From contig NZ_JAMQBK010000029.1 of assembly GCF_023701485.1 (NCBI RefSeq), positions 124,001 through 188,000 of the forward strand: 64,000 nucleotides of DNA, in the 5' to 3' direction. The number at the start of each line of letters is the position of its first letter. Positions within the stretch are counted from its first letter, which is position 1. This DNA comes from Aporhodopirellula aestuarii. GTDB lineage: Bacteria; Planctomycetota; Planctomycetia; Pirellulales; Pirellulaceae. Positions 1 through 8,700 of this stretch are shown one piece after another. The notes beneath the pieces were generated by a model. That model made no database searches. It saw only the letters and a list, made by a program, of their open reading frames with translations, and had not been told where the DNA came from. The position numbers were made by a program, and so were the translations under genes.

Positions 1-5
1 TCGGG

Positions 6-3000
6 GTGGATTACCGCACGGGAAAACGCGTGTGGCAGTACCCTTGGTTCGCCCCACCTGAAGCGATCCCGACTTCGGATGACGAGGATTCCCGTGGCCG
101 CCGGGGCGAAGAGGACCCGAAAGATATTTTGGTGCAGCGAGTTTGGAACGATGTTCCCTACGGCCAGATCTCCAGCGATGGGGAGCGGGTCTACATGATC
201 GATGATTTGCGATTGGTCGAGGTGGAGCGTTTCAATCCGTTTGGAATGCGCGGAATGCGATCGGTCAAAGCGAGCAAGAACACGCTCGTTGCGCTCGACT
301 TGGCGACTGAAGGCAAGTTGCTGTGGCGGCTCGGCTCCGATGAGACAACGCCTTCACGTTTTTCCGAGGCGTTCTTTTTGGGACCTCCGTTGCCATTTCG
401 CGGGCGGTTGTACGTGATGGCCGAGATGGCCGGTGAAATCGTGTTGGTCTGTTTGGATCCACAGGACGGTTCCGAGCTGTGGCGGCAAGTTTTGGTCTCG
501 ATCGAATCGAGTGGAATCACCACCGACCCGGTCAGACGCGTCGCTGGCGCGATGCCGACCTATCATGAAGGACTCCTGATTTGTCCGACCGGGGCGGGGG
601 TCACGATCGCGATTGATCTGATCGACCAGACATTGCGTTGGGTTAATCGTCATCCCCGCAATGCTAGCTTCACAAACAACGCGTTCCGACAGCCGGCGGA
701 CATGTCGATGAACCAGCTCAGCCAGCGATGGATGACGTCGGTCGCCATCGGTGATGGGACGAATGTCGCGCTCACGCCGGTCGAGTCCGACCGCATGATC
801 GTCGTGGATGCGGTTACCGGCGAGAATCGATTCCACCCCCAACCGCGAGGCAAGAATCTTTATCTCGCGGGGATCCGTTTCGACCAATACATCATCGTTC
901 GAGCGGATCGCGTGATGGCCTACGACGTGAATACTGGGACGGAAACGTGGGCGACGCCGGTCGATATGATGCGTCCCGGCCAAAGAGTCGCGGGACGTGG
1001 CGTGTTTGGCGAAACGAGTTATTTCTTGCCGACGACGAGCGACGAGTTGATCGAAATCGCACTGGCATCGGGACGTGTCCTGTCGCGAAGGAACGTGCGG
1101 TATCCGCTCGGGAACTTAGTCGCCGTGGAAGGCGATATTATTTCTCAGGCGACGACGACGACGTCGGTCGCATATGGTGAAGAGTCGTTGCGACCGCAGG
1201 TGGACCGCTTGCTCGAGGCGGATCCTGAGGACCTGTTTGCGATCGTTCACAAAGCTGAACTTTTGTTAGAAGACAACCGTCGAGCGGAAGCCCTCACGTT
1301 GCTCGGCAAGGCACGTGAACTCGATCCAGACAATGACGACGTGATCTCGCTATCCGTCGAGGCCATGCTCAGCAGCCTTCGTGAGCAACACGAAATCTCG
1401 CAAGCCGATTTGGACACGCTGCGGCAATTGATCGATCGCCCCGAACAACAGGCCGAGTTATTCGTGCTGCAGATTTTGCGTCAATTGCGGTCCGGAGAAG
1501 GGGGCAACGGCGTTTCTCAGGATGATTTGCTGGTCGGATTCGATTTATTGCTCGAGTTGTCTGCTCTGATGATTGAGCGGCCCACCATCGCAACTCAGCA
1601 GGCGTTGATTTTCCCAAACGAAGCACGGCAATTCACCTTGTCGGCCTGGGTCACCGCTCGCGTTGCGGAAATCTCAGACGCGGCGGATGAAGCAACTCGC
1701 GACGCGATTAGCGAGAAACTCCTATCGCATCTGTCCACTCGCATGCGACCCAACCGCATGACGCTGGATCAAATCGTGGAGCATTTTTCGCCGCTGGCAT
1801 CTGCGGTGGAACCGTTGCAGCAAAATCTGCTCAAGCAATATCAAAGCCTCGGCGATGCTCTGGCGACGGAGCGGTTGACGTGGGGAATCCGTTTGCCGTC
1901 GGATGAAGCGACAGAAATGCTCAACACATCTCGTCTGTTGTCGCTCGCTCAAGTTTACAGCTTGACCGGGTGGAGCGAGGATCGACGACATGTCGGTGAA
2001 GTTCTGCAGTCGCGGATCCAAGAACCGGACGCTACACCGGAGACGGTCGCGGAAATTGCCACGATACTTGACGAGTTTCATGTGCGAGGGGTCGGGCGGA
2101 TCCCACCTGAAATGTGGCCGCGTGAGGTGGATTTGCAATGGCAGTCGAGTCGACTACCGCAAACACAGCCACTCGTCTCGGACCGCCGCTACGCTCGCAC
2201 GACTCGGTTGATGGGGCGGCGAATGTTGGGGTGGCAGGCGATCAGTGACAATAATCCGCTCGCGCTTTTGGATCATGACGGAATCCCACGACCGGTGCCG
2301 GTGGAAGGACTGAGTAATCGCAATTCGAGTGATAAGGAAGTCACCATCAGCGGTGGGTTGATGCTCGTCTTGACGCCATCGGAATTGATCGCCATCGATC
2401 TATTCCGGGTGTCGGCCGGTGGTGTGAATGAAATTGTGCGGTGGAGACAAAGTCTGCATCCCGACGGGCAACCGGTGGCCAAACGACGCAGCGAAACATC
2501 CAAGTTTGGTGATCAAGTTTATCGCTACGTTTCCAATTCACCGACCGCGAATGCGGACGATGCCCAATTGCGTCTCGGCCCCGTGCTTGGTGACCGACTG
2601 TTTTTGCTGCAAGGCGAAGACCTGGTTTGTTACCACTGCGTTACCGGAGAACAACTATGGCGGAGTCGGACCGGATTGCCGGGCAGCGGAGTGGTCGTCG
2701 GTGATGGCCGGGTCGGCGTGCTCAGTGAGCGTGCCGATGCGGTCGCATACTTCGATTGGTTCGATGGCAGCCTGCTAGAGTCCAAGAAGATGCCGATCGA
2801 TTCGGTGATCGCGACGTTGGGGAGCCATGCGTTGTTGGTGTCGAAATATGACGACGCCGAAGGGGTGGTCGATTTGTACGATCCTCATATGGTCGAGATC
2901 GTCAATTGTGTGTCGATGGAGCGGGTGCAAAGCCGGGTCGCATCGCCCGTGAACCTGACCGATCAAGCCCGCAGCGCCGCATACGGGGAACTTGTGAACG

Positions 3001-3728
3001 GTCGGTATTTCGTGCTGCTCGACGACGTCGGTCGGACCACGATCTGGGACGTTTTGTCGGGCCGCGAACTCGCCGACGTTGCCGTGCCGATCCGTCCGAA
3101 TCTATTCGGATTGTCGGTTGTTCAGGTCAAGGATCGTTTCTTGCTGATGCCGCGATGTCGGTTGCCACAGCCAACCGTGAGTACGACGAGTACGGTGACG
3201 GTCGCCAGCGGTTTGTCGGTGCAGGGTGCGACCAGTGTGCACTGCATTGAGTGGCAGGACGCGAGCGAAGATGACTTTGTAGCCGAAGCTGAAGCCACCG
3301 CGTCTGACATGGAAGAAAGCGAGCAAGACGAGGGTGAGGGCGAGGGAGATGAAGCCGCAGCGACGCAGCAGGACACCGCGACAACCCAAGCCCGATTGGC
3401 TTGGTCGGTGCCGTTTGACGAGCCCCGCGGTGTGACCACTTACCAACCATGGTTGACCCCCATGCTACTGCTTGTGCGCGGACATTCACACTTCGAGAGT
3501 ACCGCATCACGCCGCCGCGAACTCGATGTTTGGGGGCTCGACATTGAAGACGGCCACGTGCTCTATGAATTGCTAGGAAAGAACATCGGCAGTCGTAACA
3601 ATCGCATCGAAACCCATGTGAAGTTATTGCCGCACCGAGATCAGATTATCGCAACGATTCAGAGCGAACTGTTGACGTTTACGTTTTCCGATGAAGCGGC
3701 TGCAGAAGATCCCGCGGAATCGCCGTGA
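6..3728 (+). CDS. PQQ-like beta-propeller / TPR protein (5' partial)
   Basis: The open frame runs from the window edge, so the GTG at position 6 is probably internal and the true start lies upstream. About 1,240 residues are visible. The first ~350 and last ~500 residues contain repeated strands of the PQQ/BamB propeller type (for example GSELWRQVL, NTGTETWATP and GEQLWRSRTG). Between them, near residues 395-445, is a TPR-like helical stretch (EALTLLGKARELDPDND). An acidic low-complexity patch (EQDEGEGEGDE) lies near residue 1110. Large proteins of this kind are common in planctomycetes and are thought to be exported or periplasmic scaffolds; no enzymatic residue is evident. The stop overlaps the next start by 4 nt, so the downstream gene is probably translationally coupled. 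Confidence 0.75.
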   Translation: MDYRTGKRVWQYPWFAPPEAIPTSDDEDSRGRRGEEDPKDILVQRVWNDVPYGQISSDGERVYMIDDLRLVEVERFNPFGMRGMRSVKASKNTLVALDLATEGKLLWRLGSDETTPSRFSEAFFLGPPLPFRGRLYVMAEMAGEIVLVCLDPQDGSELWRQVLVSIESSGITTDPVRRVAGAMPTYHEGLLICPTGAGVTIAIDLIDQTLRWVNRHPRNASFTNNAFRQPADMSMNQLSQRWMTSVAIGDGTNVALTPVESDRMIVVDAVTGENRFHPQPRGKNLYLAGIRFDQYIIVRADRVMAYDVNTGTETWATPVDMMRPGQRVAGRGVFGETSYFLPTTSDELIEIALASGRVLSRRNVRYPLGNLVAVEGDIISQATTTTSVAYGEESLRPQVDRLLEADPEDLFAIVHKAELLLEDNRRAEALTLLGKARELDPDNDDVISLSVEAMLSSLREQHEISQADLDTLRQLIDRPEQQAELFVLQILRQLRSGEGGNGVSQDDLLVGFDLLLELSALMIERPTIATQQALIFPNEARQFTLSAWVTARVAEISDAADEATRDAISEKLLSHLSTRMRPNRMTLDQIVEHFSPLASAVEPLQQNLLKQYQSLGDALATERLTWGIRLPSDEATEMLNTSRLLSLAQVYSLTGWSEDRRHVGEVLQSRIQEPDATPETVAEIATILDEFHVRGVGRIPPEMWPREVDLQWQSSRLPQTQPLVSDRRYARTTRLMGRRMLGWQAISDNNPLALLDHDGIPRPVPVEGLSNRNSSDKEVTISGGLMLVLTPSELIAIDLFRVSAGGVNEIVRWRQSLHPDGQPVAKRRSETSKFGDQVYRYVSNSPTANADDAQLRLGPVLGDRLFLLQGEDLVCYHCVTGEQLWRSRTGLPGSGVVVGDGRVGVLSERADAVAYFDWFDGSLLESKKMPIDSVIATLGSHALLVSKYDDAEGVVDLYDPHMVEIVNCVSMERVQSRVASPVNLTDQARSAAYGELVNGRYFVLLDDVGRTTIWDVLSGRELADVAVPIRPNLFGLSVVQVKDRFLLMPRCRLPQPTVSTTSTVTVASGLSVQGATSVHCIEWQDASEDDFVAEAEATASDMEESEQDEGEGEGDEAAATQQDTATTQARLAWSVPFDEPRGVTTYQPWLTPMLLLVRGHSHFESTASRRRELDVWGLDIEDGHVLYELLGKNIGSRNNRIETHVKLLPHRDQIIATIQSELLTFTFSDEAAAEDPAESP

Positions 3729-5101
3729 GCCGTTCGGTTCGATCGTTCCTTTTTGAAGAGCACGCAGCGGTCCTGCCGCATTGGTTTGGTCGCGGACTGC
3801 GAGGTCGAACGGTGATCTGTTTTGACGCTCATTTGGATGTGCAGGGCATTTCCGATGGGCGTCTCGCTCACTTGCTCTCGTGTGAGTCCGCAGATAATGT
3901 TCTTGCTCGGATGAAACCTCACCATCTCATCCCTGATCAGCCTGCCAGTGCGACTCGCCCATTTGGTTTTGGAATTGAAGATTTTCTCTTCGCTGCGTCT
4001 CGCTTGGGGATTATCGATCGATTGATATGGGTTGCGCCGCCGTACATTCCGATCTTTGACATGGAGTCTGCTGTTCAACAATTGCAGCAAACCGATGGCG
4101 TCACGTTGTCGGATCTCGCGAGTTTGACGGTGCGTCGTGACGTCAATAACAGCCTTTGCGCGGTCGAAGGGAGTCTGCTCGGTATCGATTTGACGGTGTG
4201 TCATCGTGAGGCGTTGCCGCTGTTGGAACTGCCTCGAGATTCTCTGGTAGATGTCGACATCGACTATTTTGTTGACCTGCCGAGCGAGGAAGTGGCTGTG
4301 TCGCCCGCGAGCGTGGTCGCTGATCTGATGAGCCTTGATTTGGATTTCACCGAGGTGACGATCTCGCGTTCGGTTCATAGCGGATATACCCCCGTGCAAC
4401 ATTCGGAGATCGCCGAACAGTTGGCTCGCCACTTTGCTGGCGTCGACGCGTGTCCTCTGGAAACGCAGTCGCATCCGGTAGACGATCGAGAAAATCTTGC
4501 GCCGGAGGCTAGAGAGCTGTTGCGGCGTGCGTGCGAATTTCCGGCACGTGGTTTGGAGATTGGTGCCCAACAAATTCACGCAATGGAGTGCGAGAAAGAA
4601 GCTCTCGGGGTCTTCGATGTGCAACGTGGATTGATCGAGGCGGCGATCGGAATTTTATGGGGTCATGTCGGAGAACTTGCTTCCGCCGTGCGTTGTTATC
4701 ACGCGGCCAGAGGCGTTTTTGACGGACACCCCGAATTGGCATTGGAGATTGCCCGATTGTGCTTGGAAACGGGGCAGTCGGAATCGGCGAGAGCTTTCTT
4801 GCTAGACGCACTTCGTGACGACAAAACGAGTGCGGCAGCTCATTTCTATTTGGGTGTGTTGGCGATCGCGGCAGCTCATTCAACAGGAAGCGTGGCATGC
4901 ATGGATGAGGCGGCAAAACATTTGCAAATCGCACATGATCGAACCCCGGCCTGGGACGAAGTGCTCGAACGTCTTGTGTACGTTCACACGCAGCGTGGCG
5001 ATCACCAATCCGCTGAGTTGTTTCATGCGCGTCGTGTGGCACTCGCCGAAGCGGTAACCGGTCATGCGATAGATCCAGTGAAAACAGGGAGCGGGCGTTG
5101 A
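3725..5101 (+). CDS. UPF0489-like protein with C-terminal TPR-type repeats
   Basis: This 458-residue protein starts at a GTG inside the stop of the upstream gene. The N-terminal ~260 residues carry Asp/His motifs (CFDAHLD near residue 33 and DVDIDYFVD near residue 178) that resemble the UPF0489 family, whose fold is related to arginase/deacetylase metal-binding folds. The C-terminal ~150 residues are helical with TPR-like spacing (AVRCYHAARGVFDGHPELALEIARL). The two Asp motifs could bind metal, but no substrate can be inferred. It overlaps nadD by 4 nt and lies behind a propeller protein, giving a three-gene transcription unit. The family assignment rests on motif recognition only. Confidence 0.6.
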   Translation: MSRSVRSFLFEEHAAVLPHWFGRGLRGRTVICFDAHLDVQGISDGRLAHLLSCESADNVLARMKPHHLIPDQPASATRPFGFGIEDFLFAASRLGIIDRLIWVAPPYIPIFDMESAVQQLQQTDGVTLSDLASLTVRRDVNNSLCAVEGSLLGIDLTVCHREALPLLELPRDSLVDVDIDYFVDLPSEEVAVSPASVVADLMSLDLDFTEVTISRSVHSGYTPVQHSEIAEQLARHFAGVDACPLETQSHPVDDRENLAPEARELLRRACEFPARGLEIGAQQIHAMECEKEALGVFDVQRGLIEAAIGILWGHVGELASAVRCYHAARGVFDGHPELALEIARLCLETGQSESARAFLLDALRDDKTSAAAHFYLGVLAIAAAHSTGSVACMDEAAKHLQIAHDRTPAWDEVLERLVYVHTQRGDHQSAELFHARRVALAEAVTGHAIDPVKTGSGR

Positions 5102-5709
5102 GTAATGCGATTGGGGTTTATGGCGGTTCATTCGATCCGGTGCACGTTGGACATTTGTGGATTGCCGAAGCTGCATTGGAGCAGCTGCCGATCGATGAAG
5201 TCCGCTGGGTTCCTGCGGCGACGAGCCCGCTAAAGCAGTCGGGGCCTGTCGCCAGCAACTCTCAGCGATTGGCCATGTTGCAATTGGCATTGTCGGGGCA
5301 GGGCGGGCACGTCATCGACACTCAAGAACTCGATCGAGACGGTGTGAGCTATACCGTTATGACGCTCGAGCATTTACGAGAGCTGTTTCCACAGCGACGA
5401 TTGTTTCTCATCATCGGCTCGGACTCGCTGGCGTCGTTTGATCGCTGGAAGGATCCGGATCGGATCTTGCAACTAGGCACCTTGGCGGTGGTCGCACGCG
5501 GAGGCATGCCTCCGCCGGACTACAGCATTTTGAAGGACTTCGCATCGCCGAAAAAGATTGACGAGTGCGTGGCGGCCGAGATCTCGATGCCGCAAATCGA
5601 GATCAGCTCTCGGGATTTAAGAGCGCGAGTGTTGAATTCTCGATCAATTCGGTTTCGAGTGCCTCACGCCGTCGAAGCCTACATTCATCAAGAAACTCTG
5701 TATCGATGA
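5098..5709 (+). CDS. nadD: Nicotinate-nucleotide adenylyltransferase
   Basis: It transfers AMP from ATP to nicotinate mononucleotide, the penultimate step of NAD synthesis, in the cytoplasm. The 203-residue length is normal for the family. The N-terminus has the nucleotidyltransferase signature GGSFDPVHVGH with its HxGH motif. The middle has IIGSDSLASFDRWKDP, and the C-terminal ISSRDLRARV matches the ISSTxIR element. The TTG start overlaps the stop of the upstream gene by 4 nt (TTGA), so it is probably expressed as the last gene of a coupled three-gene unit. It ends 42 bp before the convergent NRPS gene. Confidence 0.95.
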   Translation: MSNAIGVYGGSFDPVHVGHLWIAEAALEQLPIDEVRWVPAATSPLKQSGPVASNSQRLAMLQLALSGQGGHVIDTQELDRDGVSYTVMTLEHLRELFPQRRLFLIIGSDSLASFDRWKDPDRILQLGTLAVVARGGMPPPDYSILKDFASPKKIDECVAAEISMPQIEISSRDLRARVLNSRSIRFRVPHAVEAYIHQETLYR

Positions 5710-5751
5710 CCAGCCCAGCATGCTTTACGTGTGATGACTCTGGTCGCGTGT

Positions 5752-8700
5752 TCACGCGGTAACGGCAACTTTGCTTTGCATCAGCTCATCGAGCTGTTGT
5801 GCGATCGATTCGGCTGCGGGTGATTGCAGCATGTGGGCGTGATCTCCCGGCACTTCAAGGATATGAACGTCCTGGGTGACTTCTCGCCAACCTAGCACGG
5901 GATCATCGAACAATGAGTTCGTTTTCCCTTGATCGGCGGGACGGAAGAGATGCACTTCGCCGGCGAACGGTTCGGCGACATATTCGTGCACCGCTTTGAC
6001 ATTGGCCTGGAACACGCCGAAAACGTGCGCCGCGTTGGGTGTGTCTTTGGTTGCGACGATGTCATTCAATTCGTCGGGGACGATGCCGGCTTGCGCTGCT
6101 CGATCGACAAAAAACTGCAATTGTTCCGCGGGGCTCTTTTGCCGAATCTCTTCCAAATCAAGGTTCATCGCTCCGGGGAAGAGAGCGGACAACAGGGGCA
6201 AGAAATCCTCTTCGCGAAGTTCGGTATCGGGCGACATGAGCCCGGAGTCCAATAACGCGAGGATACCCACCCGGGTGCCTCGAGATTCCAGTTGCCGTGC
6301 GACTTCGAACGCGATGTTGCCACCGAGTGACCATCCGGCCAAATGCACCGTGCCTTCCGGATGAATTTCGCGAATCGCCCGCGCGTAGTGGGCAGCCATT
6401 TCGGCGAGTGTTTCGTGCGGCGGTTGCGTGCCATCGACTCCGTTGGCTTGAATACCGTAGACGGCCCGCCCCGCTTGCAGATGTGCCGCCATTTCCATGT
6501 AACAAAACACAGTGCCGCCGGCGGGATGGATGCAGAACAGCGGCGGAAGTGACTCCGACGAATCTTTGCTTCGTTCGACGGTTTTGAGCGGAACCAGCGT
6601 CGAGCCCATCGTGGCGAGTTCTCCCTGATCGATCAGGGTGGCGAGGTGCTCGATCGTGGCATTTTGAAACAAGGCGACCAATGGCAACCGTTTCCCTAAA
6701 CGACGTTCGATTTCGCTCGTCATGCGAACGGCCAACATTGAGTGACCTCCGAGTTCAAAGAAGTCGTCTCGAATGCCGATGGGACGCGTCTCGATCAGAT
6801 CTTCCCACACTTTGACGAGTGTTTCCTGTGTCGGCGTCGTCGGCGCTTCGAAATTTCCGGCCCAGGCGGGGCGTCCGGCAGGGCGTGGCAATTTCGCACG
6901 ATCAATCTTCCCGTTAATCGTTCTCGGCAATTCGTCGAGTACCACAAACGCGGATGGAATCATGTATGCGGGCAGGCGAGAGATGAGTTCGTCACGCAAA
7001 GTCTTGGTGAAGTCGCGAGAACGTTCCGTACCGATGGGGTCGTTGGCGAGCGTCGTGAAGTCGACCGGTTTCGACGGAGCGGTCGGCGCTGACTTGGCCG
7101 GAGTGCTGACGGGCGAATCAGCCGTGTCTGCATCGCCGAGCACGATATCAAATCGGCTCGGGTCGTGTTCGTTCCAAGTCGCGATCGCAGGCTTGGAAAT
7201 CTTCGCTAGGACATCGTTGGGTTCGATGAGTGTTAGCGACGATTCGATGCAAGCAAGTTTTCCCTGGAGATCGGCAACTGTATCGGAGTCCGCGAGCGAT
7301 TCCAACAAATCCGCGGCATGAACATCCATCGCGACTCGCGAATTAGGAATACCGGTGTAGGCGATCGGAGGTTTCTCTGCTTCGTTGAGATCCGATAGCG
7401 TTGTAAACTCGATTTCAGATGGGTTTGTATCTATTTGAGGGCCGTCCACGGTCAGAACGACGTCGTAGCGGAAGCGGCCCAGTTCGTTCTTCTCGGCGGT
7501 GTCCTTCAGTAGGACGCGGATGCCGCTGATTCGCGGATGAACTTCTTGCAGTCGCTTAAAAAGGCTCGGGTCAAGCAACAGTTCTTCTTCATGCTCGAGC
7601 CGTGCCGCAATACGATGTTTGATCTCCGCGATGGATAAATCACCGTTCGCATTGGCGAGTTCGATCGATGTCGCCATCGCTCTCTGAAGCCGCAGGTTAC
7701 GAACGTCGCCGATGAAAATGGATCCGCCCGGAGTGATGTGGTCGATCGCGCCTTCAAGAACCCGCAACAAATAATCGACGCCAGGGAAATACTGCACCAC
7801 AGAATTCAAAACGACGCAATCGAAGACGTCGTCCCCGAGGTGTTCAAACTGATCCGCATCGGCCTGGACGAGCGTGACGGTGTCTTTGAGTTCGGGGCGG
7901 CGTCGCAGTTCGCTGTGGATGTTTTGCAGAGACGACTCAAGTAAATCGGAGCCGACATATGCTTGGCAGTGTTCTGCGATCCGAAGAAGCAGTAATCCGG
8001 TACCGCAACCGATTTCCAATACTCGTTCGGGATTCAAGTTTAAGATTCGTCTGACCGCACCCTCCGTCCATTGACGCATCTCCTCCGCTGGAATCGGTTT
8101 GCCGGTGTAAGTGCTGATCCAACCGGTGATATTGAAAGAGGGATCCAGGACCGGTGGTGCGTGTCGGTGGGTCTGTTCGAAGAGATTCCGCCACTGGCTG
8201 ACATGAGCGGATTCGAGTTGCGTTGATTGAGTGCTCTGCAGCTCGCCAGTTTGTGGGACGACATACGCGACGAGTTGCGATGTGTTGTTTTCGGTGCGTT
8301 CGATCACGGTTGCTTGACGGACGCCGTCAAGTGTTTCGAGTGTGGCGGCGATTTCTCCGGGTTCGATTCGGAATCCACGCAGGCTTACTTGGTCGTCAAC
8401 ACGACCAATGAACTCAACCACGCCGTTGGCCAGCCATCGGCCGAGATCGCCAGTGCGATACATTCGCGGCGAAGAATCTTGTGCTGTCGAATCGATGCGA
8501 CCATTGGCGACAAATGGGTCCTCGACAAACACGGCATCAGTTTGTTCGGGTTGACCGAGATAACCTCGTCCGACACCACGGCCGCCGATGTAGATTTCGC
8601 CCGTCGCGCCGATCGGGAGTGGTTCGCGATGTTCGTCGAGAACGTACATCCGCATATTGTTCATCGGCGCACCGATAGGCGGCTTCTCTCCGGTCCACTT

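Noticed and set aside
3659-4624. 321-residue minus-strand open frame
   Set aside because: It overlaps two coupled plus-strand genes, has Arg/His-rich composition and shows no family motif.
5745-5758. CGCGTG-TT-CACGCG as terminator between nadD and the NRPS gene
   Set aside because: The stem is only 6 bp with a 2-base loop, overlaps the NRPS stop codon and has no T-run.
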